This document shows, piece by piece, positions 9,381 through 17,897 of a stretch of DNA of 64,000 nt. Position numbers and translations under genes: made by a program. The notes beneath the pieces were generated by a model, which was not told the DNA's origin, made no database searches, and saw only the letters and a list, made by a program, of their open reading frames with translations. Origin of the DNA: Pseudomonas violetae (lineage in GTDB: Bacteria; Pseudomonadota; Gammaproteobacteria; Pseudomonadales; Pseudomonadaceae); NCBI RefSeq assembly GCF_023072615.1, contig NZ_JAKNRW010000001.1:310001-374000 (forward strand), given 5' to 3'. How positions within the stretch are numbered: position 1 is the first letter of the stretch; each line of letters starts with the position of its first letter.

Positions 9381-10271
9381 TCAGTCGATCAGGCGATCCG
9401 GGCGTTGGCCTTCACGCTCGTAGTGGATCGGCTCGGCGCGGCCATAGAATTGCTTGGCCCGTTCGGGGCGGTTGACGCTGTGCGGGTCCAGCACGTAGGT
9501 CGGCAAGGCGATGTAGCGGGTGCGATTGCCTTCGATCCGGGTCACTCGGTGCATGGAAAAGCGGCCCTTGAAAATTTGCAGGTCGCCCGGTTGCAGGTCC
9601 AGTTCGTGAACCGGACCGCGGTCACCACGCAGCACCTTGGTGACGGCCTCAAGGTTCTCGTTTTCCGAGCTGCGCAGGTCTGGGCAATACTCGAACATTC
9701 CACCCTTCTCGGCACCCTGAACCAGGATGCTCACGGTGAATTCGTTGCCGTCGAAGTGCCAGGCGAACTCGTGGCCCGGGTCCATTACGCTGTAGGGGTT
9801 GCGCCCCAGCGGGTCGGCCCAGCGGTAGATCGGCGCCACGCCCAGACACTCGGAGACAAAGCGCAGCATCTCGTCGGAATCGTAGGCGCCACGCAGGTCA
9901 GAGTCGGCCTCGAGGATGTCGGAGTTGATGAAACCGTTGGTGCGCTTGTTGAAGATGCGCTTGGGGTGGTCCTCGGGTAGTGACGGGTCGTCCTTGGTCA
10001 TATAGGGGTTGTTGGCGTTTTCGGACCAGTAGGTCTGCGGCTTGAGCCGCTCGGCCTCGGCAAGCATGCGGGCGATCGACTCGGGACGGATAAAACCGCG
10101 CACGCAGCAGCAACCCACCGCATCGAGTTCGGCGCGGTATTGCTCGACCATCGCCAAAGTCTGTGGATTTTCCGGCTGGTGGATTGGATAGCGATCGAGG
10201 TCAATGATAGCGTCCAGCTCAGGGCTTATATTGGGTTCGGCGAGGGCGAGGGCGTGTGCGGCTTGAGGCAT
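9381..10271 (-). CDS. Phytanoyl-CoA dioxygenase family (2-oxoglutarate/Fe) oxygenase
   Basis: This is a cytoplasmic non-haem iron, 2-oxoglutarate-dependent oxygenase, most likely a hydroxylase of an amino acid or betaine-like substrate. The facial triad is partly visible: WHFDGNEF supplies His and Asp, and FSMHRVTRIEGNRTRYIALPTYV supplies the distal His and the Arg that binds 2-oxoglutarate. The N-terminal part has the family pattern of a redox-facing helix (ELDAVGCCCVRGFI) and the conserved PKRIFNKRTNGFINSDIL. It starts at ATG 10271. A second, frameshifted copy lies at 11467-12347 on the other strand with the same conserved segments. The LysR pseudogene between them once transcribed away from this gene, so it was probably its regulator. 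Confidence 0.87.
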   Translation of the reverse strand: MPQAAHALALAEPNISPELDAIIDLDRYPIHQPENPQTLAMVEQYRAELDAVGCCCVRGFIRPESIARMLAEAERLKPQTYWSENANNPYMTKDDPSLPEDHPKRIFNKRTNGFINSDILEADSDLRGAYDSDEMLRFVSECLGVAPIYRWADPLGRNPYSVMDPGHEFAWHFDGNEFTVSILVQGAEKGGMFEYCPDLRSSENENLEAVTKVLRGDRGPVHELDLQPGDLQIFKGRFSMHRVTRIEGNRTRYIALPTYVLDPHSVNRPERAKQFYGRAEPIHYEREGQRPDRLID

Positions 10272-10410
10272 GACGATATCTCCGGGCGAAAATCATTTGT
10301 GTTGCGCCGCATTTGGCGCATGGCCGGATCATCTACAAAACGCTTATATTAGAAAAACGATTTTATTCGCTGCTCACCATTCAAAAAACCGATTTGAGTA
10401 GAGTAAAGCT

Positions 10411-11288
10411 TTGAATATCAATCATATGAAAGCATTCTTGGAGGTCGCCAAAAGCGGCGGCTTTCAGCTAGCTGCGGATTGCCTGCACATCACCCAGTCG
10501 ACGGTGAGCGCGCGTATCAAAGTGTTGGAGACGCAGCTGTGTCGGCAGCTGTTCGTGCGCAAACGCGACGGCTGTGAGTTAACCGTGGCTGGGCGGCATT
10601 TCCACCGCTTCGCCGACGTAGCGGTGCGGGCCTGGGAACAGGCCCGTCAGGAGGTGGCACTGCCAGAAGAGCTCAGTGCGGTGGTGACCCTGGGTGTGCA
10701 GGTGTGCAGATGAACCACTGGGAGCGGATTGCCCCGGACTGGGTCGAGACTATGCAGGTGCGTGCGGCTGACGTCGGAACGCGAGTGGTGGCCGACTATT
10801 CAGAGAACCTCCTAGCTGACCTTAGCGCGGGACTGATCGACCTGGCGATGACCTATATTCCGCGTCAGCAGCCCGGCCTGGCCTGCGAGCTACTGATGGA
10901 GGACTCCCTAGTGCTGGTCTCTACAACCCCACGCAAAGTAACTAGGCACTGGCAGCCGGAATATGTGTTTGTCGACTGGGGCGCCGAGTTCCGCGCGTCA
11001 CACTATTTGGCTTACCCGGAAACCAGGGCGCCGCGACTGTCGGTGGGGCTGAGCATGATCGGCCTTGACTACATCCTGAAACATGGCGGTTCGGGCTACT
11101 TCTCCGAGCGCACTGTCGAGCCGTTGCTCGAGGCGGGGCGGCTGCACCTGATCGAGAAGGCGCCGACCTTCCAGCGGCCGGTCTATCTCCTCCATCCCAA
11201 GGAGCCCATTAATGCCGAGCTGCTGAACCTGGCAAAAAGTACGCTGAAGGACGTGGTGGCCATCGACATGCGGCAGGAGCGCAAGTAG
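10411..11288 (+). pseudogene. LysR-type regulator split by an 8-bp duplication
   Basis: The first frame (10411-10713) encodes a standard LysR winged helix (FLEVAKSGGFQLAADCLHITQSTVSARIKVLE). The second frame (to 11288) encodes the whole effector domain, ending KSTLKDVVAIDMRQERK. They are separated by a +2 frame change caused by a tandem copy of GTGTGCAG at 10694-10709. Removing one copy restores ...LGVQMNHWERI... exactly in frame. The product as read stops 13 codons after the helix-turn-helix and linker region and would lack effector binding. It is divergent from the intact dioxygenase gene (139 bp gap), the typical LysR layout. The start is TTG 10411 or ATG 10426. Confidence 0.88.
10694..10709 (+). 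repeat. Tandem 8-bp duplication (GTGTGCAG x2)
   Basis: Two perfect adjacent copies of GTGTGCAG lie inside the LysR gene. One copy is the reading-frame-neutral state. The duplication is the only lesion seen in that gene, so it looks like a recent slipped-strand event that could revert. Confidence 0.9.
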
Positions 11289-11466
11289 GACCAGTGAGAC
11301 GGTCTTGTGCCGCCAGCCGCTGGGCGCAAGTACTTCGTTCCGCAGAACGCAGTTGAGTTCGAAAAATCGATGGATTGTCTAAATTTTATTCGTTTGCTTG
11401 GTGTAAGAGGGGTCGTGATCATGCGGGCCGATGTGCAACCCATTCTATTGGCTTTTTGGAGGCCTC

Positions 11467-12347
11467 ATGATTTCAGCACTTGTGTCCCCTACCGAGCAAT
11501 CCATCCGGTCGCTTGCCGGCATCATCGACCTGCAGCGTTACCCGATTCACGACCTTGACAACCCCAGGCCCTGATTGCCCAGTGTCGGGCGCAACTGGAT
11601 GAGACCGGTTGCAGCGTGGAGCCCTATTTTATCCAACCCGAGGCTGTGGCGCGGATGCGGGTAGAGGCTTACCGTGTGCGTGAGCGGACCTTCTGGTCGA
11701 AGCAGAGCCACAACCCTTACATGACTGCGGAAGACCCCTCGCTGCCGGTGGATCATCCAAAACGCTTCTTCGAACGACGCACCAGCGGTTTCATCAACTC
11801 GGACATCCTCGAAGCCCAGTCCGACCTGAGGGCGCTCTACGACTGGGATGCCATGACCCGCTTCGTCGGCGTCTGTGTTGGGGGCTGGTCGATCTACTAC
11901 CTATGGGCCGATCCGTTGGCCCGCTGTCCCTACGCGATCATGGAGGATGGGGATTACATTCCCTGGCACTTCGACGGCAATGAGTTCACCATCAGGGTGT
12001 CGGTCGAGCAGCCAGAGCAGGGCGGAGAGTTCGAGTATGTGCCGAAAATGCGCTCGCTCGACGATGAGAGTTTCGAGGGAGTCAGGCGTGTGCTGGACGG
12101 CGATCGCAGTCGGGTGCACAGGCTGTCTGGGGCCGGGCGCGCTGCAACTGTTGAAGGGGCGCTATTCGCTACACCGAGTGACACAGGTAGAAGGCAAGGA
12201 CGCGTGGATCACCGCATTACCGACCTATGTTCTGGATCCCGAAACCGTCACCGACCGGAGAGGGCCAAGCAGTTCTATGGATACGCCATGCCCATGCCCA
12301 TTCACTATGAGCGCGAGGCCAAACGTCCCGACCGCTTGACCGACTGA
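11467..12347 (+). pseudogene. Second phytanoyl-CoA dioxygenase-like gene, frameshifted
   Basis: This is the paralogue of the oxygenase at 9381-10271. It starts at ATG 11467 (IIDLQRYPIHDLDNP) and meets a stop after about 36 codons. It continues in another frame with HNPYMTAEDPSLPVDHPKR, SGFINSDILEA and WHFDGNEFTIRV. It shifts again near 12125 (to LLKGRYSLHRVTQVEGKDAW and ITALPTYVLDPE) and once more near 12250, back to PERAKQFYGYAMP and the end RPDRLTD. Iron and 2-oxoglutarate residues are still recognisable but are spread over three frames, so no full enzyme can be made. Divergence from the intact copy is clear, so this is an old duplication and not an assembly echo. Confidence 0.87.
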
Positions 12348-12410
12348 TTCGGTACGGATCCTCATTCGCCAACGCCGATGGCGAGTGATACTAAAGGCTG
12401 TCTAGATGGA

Positions 12411-13085
12411 TTACTTCTGGGTTTTTGTCTGCCGCAGGCTACTGATCAGCGCATCACCTTGGGTGGCATTGTGCTCTTTGGCCAAGCGTTCGGCAGCATC
12501 AGCGTCACCGGACAGGATTGCCTGAACCAAGGCCGCATGGCGTTGGCCGATGTTCTTATGGTCAGAGAACTCGGAGTCACAAGAGGCGATAAACACGCGG
12601 ATCTGTTGCTCGGTCAGTTTGTAGTGCTCTTGCAGCCGCCGATGGCCGGACAGCAGTACGATTAGCTTGTGCAGTTCGAAGTCGGCGTTGGCGATGTCCT
12701 TGGGGTCGCCGCCTTCGCAGGTTTGGCAGAGATACTGATAAGCCGCCTCGAGCCGCTTGGCCCCTTCAGGGTCAATGCATTCCGCCGCCAAGCGCGCGGC
12801 CAAGCCATCAAGGACGCGCCGCAAATTATGCAGCTCCCAGGCGTCCTGGGCGTCAATAGCGATGACATGCCAACCGGTGTAGGGCACCTGGGAAACTAGG
12901 CCCTCGGTGTGCAACTTCTGCAAGGCTGAGCGGATGGTGCCGCGGGATACATGGAACTGCTCGGTTAACTTTGCTTCCGTCAAGCGTGAGCCTGCCTCCA
13001 GACTGCCCGTGACGATCATCTCGCGAAGGATGTTGGCTGTTTGCACGTCAAAGCTTTGCTTTGAAATCGTACTAGTTGCAGGCAT
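12411..13085 (-). CDS. GntR-family regulator with FCD effector domain
   Basis: This is a DNA-binding repressor or activator of the FadR/VanR branch. The N-terminal winged helix reads IVTGSLEAGSRLTEAKLTEQFHVSRGTIRSALQKL. An all-helical FCD domain follows, with the metal-binding pattern (FELHKLIVLLSGHRRL, and HAALVQAILSGDADAAERLAKEH near the end). ATG 13085 has GGAG seven bases upstream. A longer frame extends to 13211 but its added residues look like untranslated leader. The perfect palindrome at 13287-13308 lies about 200 bp upstream and is the best operator candidate. Plausible targets are the surrounding betaine/dioxygenase genes; this is inference from position. Confidence 0.87.
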   Translation of the reverse strand: MPATSTISKQSFDVQTANILREMIVTGSLEAGSRLTEAKLTEQFHVSRGTIRSALQKLHTEGLVSQVPYTGWHVIAIDAQDAWELHNLRRVLDGLAARLAAECIDPEGAKRLEAAYQYLCQTCEGGDPKDIANADFELHKLIVLLSGHRRLQEHYKLTEQQIRVFIASCDSEFSDHKNIGQRHAALVQAILSGDADAAERLAKEHNATQGDALISSLRQTKTQK

Positions 13086-13794
13086 GTTGTAGCTCCAATC
13101 ACTAAATACGTTGTTAAGTGGAATCATCCACGAAGTCTTAAGCTGAATGACCGGGCAGATTCTAGACGGTTGAAAAAGCACCACGCAGAAACGCTTTGCT
13201 ACCAATGACATCTACCTTGTCACTGCGGTTGGATAATGCTCAATAGCATCCATACTCAGAGTATTTGGGGAATGTAGCATATCAATTGACAATTGTTAAC
13301 AATTGTCAGTTTGTGGATTGATGTCCATTGCTGACGTCTTTGCTGGAAATAGCTTGGATGCGGCCGCGCCGTAAGCGTCTGTCCTGTTGGCGCTGATGCC
13401 GAATTGACCGTGGCCGATGCCACACTGACCCAACACCAATCGGCAAAAATCCCGCACTGGTAATGGTTCACGAGGTAGGAGCCTGGGTCAGTGAAGTTTC
13501 GGTAACTGGGTCAATCCTGCTGTGGCGATAACAACACAGCGCAGATGGTGACGCTGTTTGCCTTGTCGAATCTGTGGATGGCTCGCCGACATTTACTGAC
13601 GGGTGCAGGAGAGGTGCGCCTGTAATGTGGAAAATGGATAGGAATAGTTCGCTTGAGGGCCGAGAAACGGGAATAAGTGACTGATTTGATCGTTTTTTCG
13701 ATCAAGCGCCATTTTTTAAATAGCCACGAGCTGCGGTCAGCCAAAAAGACGTGGCTATTTCAGACCATCCTTGGATGCCCCGACCATAAGCTGG
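13086..13794. other. Gene-free stretch with palindrome and degenerate IS-like sequence
   Basis: About 700 bases without a convincing gene. It holds the perfect palindrome described separately. At 13391-13445 there is a stretch (GCCGAATTGACC, CACTGACCCAACACC) that resembles the one at 26735-26773. Repeated TGGGTCA/TGACCCA words recall the ends of IS21-type elements. Short frames at 13256-13471 and 13511-13744 (minus) have no ribosome binding site or recognisable domain and may be debris. Confidence 0.45.
13287..13308. promoter_or_regulatory. Perfect 22-bp palindrome, probable GntR operator
   Basis: The left arm TGACAATTGTT is followed directly by its exact reverse complement AACAATTGTCA, with no spacer. 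Perfect symmetry with a TTGT/ACAA core is typical for FCD-type GntR regulators. It lies upstream of the GntR gene and in front of no other intact gene, so autoregulation is the simplest reading. Confidence 0.6.
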
Positions 13795-16700
13795 TTATTG
13801 CCGGAGTCCTCCCATTACCTCACGCGTATAATCCAACACCACTTCCAGCGGATGACGCAATTGCCTGTCGGTTAAGCGCTTCACCTGGCTGCGGCAGGAA
13901 TAGCCCGTCGCCAGCGCCTCACCCTTTTTATCCAGCTTGCCAGCCCATGACTGCTCGAAAATGGTCAGCGAGGTATTCTGGTTACGCGCCTCATGGCCGT
14001 AGGTGCCGGACATGCCGCAACAGCCGGTCGCCTCTGTTATCAGCTTGAGCCCAAGCCGGGCGAACACGGACTCCCATTGCGCGGTGCTGGCAGGGACATT
14101 GGTCTTCTCGGTGCAGTGCGCCAGCAAACGGAATGTCTCGGTCGCGGGGCGCGGGTTTTCAGGCAGCGCATCAATGAGCCATTCCTGCGGCAACAAGACT
14201 GTCGGGCAATCATTGAGCCCCGGTACTTTCTGATATTCCTGGCGGTAGACCAGCGTCATCGCTGGATCCAGGCCCACCAGCGGCACTCCATAGTCGGCGA
14301 GCGACTTGAGCTGAGTGCCGTTGCGAATCGCGGCCTTGGCGAAGGCGCCGAGGAAACCCTGCACATGCAAAGGCTTGCCGTTAGCGCTATAGGGCGCCAG
14401 AAACACCCGATAGCCCAACTGATGCGCCAACTGGATAAAGCTCGCCAGCAATGGCGTTTCGAAGTAACGAGTGAAGGCGTCCTGTACCAGCACCACGCTG
14501 CGTTCACGCTGTGCAGCGGTCAGTTCGCGCAGGGCTGGGACGCTGGCGACGGCGACCTTGCAGCGGGTCAACGTGGCCTGCAAGTCATGGCGATGGATCA
14601 GCGGACTGTAGAGCATGCCGACCTGTCGCTCCAGCAGGCGGCTCGCCCATTTCGAGCCCATGACTGCGTTGTACAAACCTGGCGCGTAGGCCATGTAAGG
14701 AATGCTGAACTCCAGCGAGCCGATCAGATAGTCACGTAACGGGCGCTGATAACGACCGTGGTACAGCTCGAGGAAACGCGAGCGGAATTCCGGGACGTTG
14801 ACCTTGACCGGACATTGTCCCGCACAGGATTTACAGGCCAGACAGCCCGCCATCGCGTCGTAGACTTCATGGGAGAAGTCCGCCTCGCCGCGTGAACGCG
14901 CCAGGTTATTGCGCAACCGCGTCGGCATCCCGCTCAGCCACGACAGCTTGCCCCGGGCTGCTTGCAGCACATCGATATTGGCCGCGCCTTGCAGGCGCAA
15001 CCACTCGCGAATCAACGACGCCCTGCCCTTTGGCGAATGCTGGCGTTCAAGGGTGGCTTTCCACGACGGGCACATCGCATCGTCAGGATCGTAGTTGTAG
15101 CAAGCGCCGTTACCGTTGCAGTGCATTGCGGCGCCGAAACTTTGCCAGACGCGCTCGTCGATCTGCCGGTCCAAATCGCCACGCAGTGTGACCTCGTTAA
15201 CCTTCAGCAAACCTTGGGCGGCATCCGGCGGGGTGCAGATCTTGCCGGGATTGAACTGGTTATGTGGGTCGAACGCGCCCTTGAGCGATTGCAGAGCCGG
15301 GTACAGCTCGCCAAAAAACTCGGGGACGTATTCGGAGCGCAAACCCTTGCCGTGCTCGCCCCATAGCAGGCCACCGTAGCGCCGGGTCAGCTCGGCCACG
15401 GCATCGGAAATCGGCTTGACCAGCGCGGCCTGTGCCGGGTCCTTCATGTCCAGCGCCGGGCGTACGTGCAGGACACCGGCATCGACATGACCGAACATGC
15501 CGTACACCAGGTTGTATCCATCGAGCAATGCGCGGAATTCAGCGATGTAGTCGGCCAGTTTCTCCGGTGGCACGGCGGTGTCTTCGACGAAAGGCTGCGG
15601 ACGAACCTCGCCGTCGACATTGCCCAACAGTCCAACCGAACGTTTGCGCATGGTGTAGACACGGCTCACGGCTTCAGCACCTTCGGCGAGCGTATGACCC
15701 AGGCGCTCAATGGTCGTGTCGGCCTGCAGATGCTGCACAAATGCCGCCACCCGGGCATTCACATGCGCCACATCATCGCCACTGAATTCCACCAGATTAA
15801 TGCCCAGCGTCGCGCGTCCGGCATCCGCTGGAAAATACTCGGCAACGCTGTGCCAGACGATGTCTTTCATCGCCAGCAGCAACACCCTGGAGTCCACGGT
15901 TTCAATCGACAACGGCTTTTGCGCCAACAAGGCATTGCCGTCGCGCAGCGCATCCATGAAGCTGCCGTAGCGCACGTTCACCAGCACAGAATATTTCGGA
16001 ATCGGCAGCACGTTGAGCTTGGCTTCGACGATGTAGCCCAATGAACCTTCCGCGCCGCACAGCACGCTGTTGAGATTGAAACGTCCGAGTTCGTCGCGCA
16101 GGTGCGCCAGGTCGTAACCGGTCAGGCAGCGGTTGAGTTTGGGGAATATCGCCTCGATCAAGTCCCCCCGGGTTTCCTGAATGTGCCGCGCCACGCGGTA
16201 GACCTCGCCAACACGGCCAGGCTGCGTGCACGCTACGTCCAGTTCCGTATCGGACAGCGGCAGGCTGTGCAGGCGCTCACCGCCCAGCAGTACGCTATGA
16301 AGTTCCAGGACATGATCGCGGGTCTTGCCATAGGTGCAGCTGCCTTGGCCGCTGGCGTCGGTGTTGATCATGCCGCCAACGGTGGCACGGTTGGACGTCG
16401 ACAGCTCCGGGGCGAAGAACAGTCCATGGGGCTTGAGCGCGGCATTGAGCTGGTCCTTGACCACGCCCGCCTGCACCCGCACCCAACCCTCGGCGACGTT
16501 GATTTCGAGAATGGTGTTCATGTGCCGCGACAGGTCGACCACGATGCCATCGGTCAAGGATTGGCCGTTGGTGCCGGTGCCACCGCCCCTCGGGGTCAGC
16601 TTGATCTGGCGAAAGCGCGGTTCGGCCATCAATGTGGCGATGCGCACGATATCGTCTGCATCCTGGGGAAACACCGCTGCCTGCGGCAAACGCTGGTAAA

Positions 16701-16836
16701 TCGAGTTGTCGGTCGCCAGTACGGTGCGGGTGGCGTAGTCGGCGCTGAGCTGACCACGAAAACCGCTGGCACCCAGGGCTTGGAGAAATTCCGGGTACTG
16801 TGTCGCGAGTGCAACGGTGGGCAACTGAGCGATCAT
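13795..16836 (-). CDS. ydiJ: YdiJ-type FAD and Fe-S dehydrogenase
   Basis: This is a large two-part oxidoreductase of the YdiJ family, whose studied members oxidise D-2-hydroxyglutarate or related D-2-hydroxyacids. The N-terminal half is a vanillyl-alcohol-oxidase-type FAD domain (LTPRGGGTGTNGQSL near residue 90; VGGMINTDASGQGS near 155). The C-terminal half has ferredoxin-type cysteines (CNGNGACYNYDPDDAMCPS; CLACKSCAGQCPVKV) and a heterodisulfide-reductase-like CCG domain (GCCGMSGTYGHE). Length, 1013 residues, matches E. coli YdiJ. I chose ATG 16836 (MIAQLPTVAL) over TTG 16878 because family members start there. It is transcribed divergently from a LysR gene 159 bp away. Confidence 0.9.
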   Translation of the reverse strand: MIAQLPTVALATQYPEFLQALGASGFRGQLSADYATRTVLATDNSIYQRLPQAAVFPQDADDIVRIATLMAEPRFRQIKLTPRGGGTGTNGQSLTDGIVVDLSRHMNTILEINVAEGWVRVQAGVVKDQLNAALKPHGLFFAPELSTSNRATVGGMINTDASGQGSCTYGKTRDHVLELHSVLLGGERLHSLPLSDTELDVACTQPGRVGEVYRVARHIQETRGDLIEAIFPKLNRCLTGYDLAHLRDELGRFNLNSVLCGAEGSLGYIVEAKLNVLPIPKYSVLVNVRYGSFMDALRDGNALLAQKPLSIETVDSRVLLLAMKDIVWHSVAEYFPADAGRATLGINLVEFSGDDVAHVNARVAAFVQHLQADTTIERLGHTLAEGAEAVSRVYTMRKRSVGLLGNVDGEVRPQPFVEDTAVPPEKLADYIAEFRALLDGYNLVYGMFGHVDAGVLHVRPALDMKDPAQAALVKPISDAVAELTRRYGGLLWGEHGKGLRSEYVPEFFGELYPALQSLKGAFDPHNQFNPGKICTPPDAAQGLLKVNEVTLRGDLDRQIDERVWQSFGAAMHCNGNGACYNYDPDDAMCPSWKATLERQHSPKGRASLIREWLRLQGAANIDVLQAARGKLSWLSGMPTRLRNNLARSRGEADFSHEVYDAMAGCLACKSCAGQCPVKVNVPEFRSRFLELYHGRYQRPLRDYLIGSLEFSIPYMAYAPGLYNAVMGSKWASRLLERQVGMLYSPLIHRHDLQATLTRCKVAVASVPALRELTAAQRERSVVLVQDAFTRYFETPLLASFIQLAHQLGYRVFLAPYSANGKPLHVQGFLGAFAKAAIRNGTQLKSLADYGVPLVGLDPAMTLVYRQEYQKVPGLNDCPTVLLPQEWLIDALPENPRPATETFRLLAHCTEKTNVPASTAQWESVFARLGLKLITEATGCCGMSGTYGHEARNQNTSLTIFEQSWAGKLDKKGEALATGYSCRSQVKRLTDRQLRHPLEVVLDYTREVMGGLRQ

Positions 16837-16995
16837 TGCAGGCTGTTCTCTTGTCGGTCTAATCACGGAAAAAATCAAAACGCTTGTCGCCTGAGCATTA
16901 ATGAGTAAGCATCAGGTCATCGGCTACGCCAATGATCCTGCAGGCTCTGGCCCCGGACAAACGGATAATCCTGCCGCTATCGATGACTTTTACGA

Positions 16996-17880
16996 ATGAA
17001 TTACCGTCACCTCACCCCTTCGATGTCGTTGCTGCTGGCCTTCGAAGCCGCCGCCCGGCATGAAAGCTACACCCGCGCCGCGGTGGAGCTCTCACTGACC
17101 CAAAGCGCCGTGAGCCGGCAAGTCCAGGCGCTGGAACAGCAACTGGGCCTGACCCTATTCCGCCGTGAAGGCCGGCACGTGCAACTGACCGATGTCGGTC
17201 GGCTGTATCAGCGGGAAATGAGCGAAGCGCTCGGGCGCATCCGGAGCGCCTCGCTGCAAGCCATGGCTTATCAATCCGGCAGCGGTACCTTGCGCCTGGC
17301 CACCTTGCCGACCTTCGGCTCGAAGTGGTTGTTGCCGCGCCTGCATGACTTTTACAAGACCCATCCCGGCATGCTGGTGCACATCAATTCCCGGATCGAC
17401 AGCATCGACTTCGAAACCAGCGGCATCGATGCCGCGATCGTCGTCGGCAACGCCGACTTGCCGGGGCTGATCAGCCATCGCCTGCACACCGAAGAACTGA
17501 TGGTGATCATTTCTCCGCAAGCGGCCGAGCTTCATGACGCCTGGAGCCCGGAGTGCATTGGCAGCCAGACGCTGCTCAACGTCGCGAGCAACGCCAACGT
17601 CTGGGGCGAGTGGTTCAGCCACCATGGCCTGCCCCATCGAATGATGCGGCTGGGGCCGAGTTTCGAACTCACTTCGCACTTGATCCAAGCGGTAAGGGCC
17701 GGAATTGGCATAGGGCTGGTGCCGCGCATTCTGGTGGCCGACGAGTTGACCAACGCAGAGCTGATCAGTCTCGACCTGCCCTTTGCCAGTCAGCGCAGTT
17801 ACTACTTGGCCTACCCGCCGCGCAACGAAAAGCTGCCCTCGCTTGTCGCGTTCAGAACCTGGTTGCTAAAACAGATTTGA
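16996..17880 (+). CDS. LysR-type regulator, GcvA-like
   Basis: This is a transcription factor with an N-terminal winged helix (FEAAARHESYTRAAVELSLTQSAVSRQVQALE) and a type-2 periplasmic-binding-fold effector domain (LRLATLPTFGSKWLLPRL, IDFETSGIDAAIVVG, AVRAGIGIGLVPRIL). At 294 residues it is standard. It lies divergent to ydiJ, the classic arrangement for a LysR protein controlling its neighbour, so ydiJ is the expected target. Its end is 17 bp from the convergent end of the amidase gene. Confidence 0.9.
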   Translation: MNYRHLTPSMSLLLAFEAAARHESYTRAAVELSLTQSAVSRQVQALEQQLGLTLFRREGRHVQLTDVGRLYQREMSEALGRIRSASLQAMAYQSGSGTLRLATLPTFGSKWLLPRLHDFYKTHPGMLVHINSRIDSIDFETSGIDAAIVVGNADLPGLISHRLHTEELMVIISPQAAELHDAWSPECIGSQTLLNVASNANVWGEWFSHHGLPHRMMRLGPSFELTSHLIQAVRAGIGIGLVPRILVADELTNAELISLDLPFASQRSYYLAYPPRNEKLPSLVAFRTWLLKQI

Positions 17881-17897
17881 ATGGCCCGCAGACAGAA

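Noticed and set aside
1454..12347. Frameshifts as plain sequencing errors
   Set aside because: The proX, enolase-family and second dioxygenase copies each carry several independent lesions including stops and a deletion; only the single LysR duplication could be an error.
15466..16044. Long plus-strand frames antisense to ydiJ
   Set aside because: Mirror images of a strongly coding GC-rich gene; no ribosome binding sites or domains.
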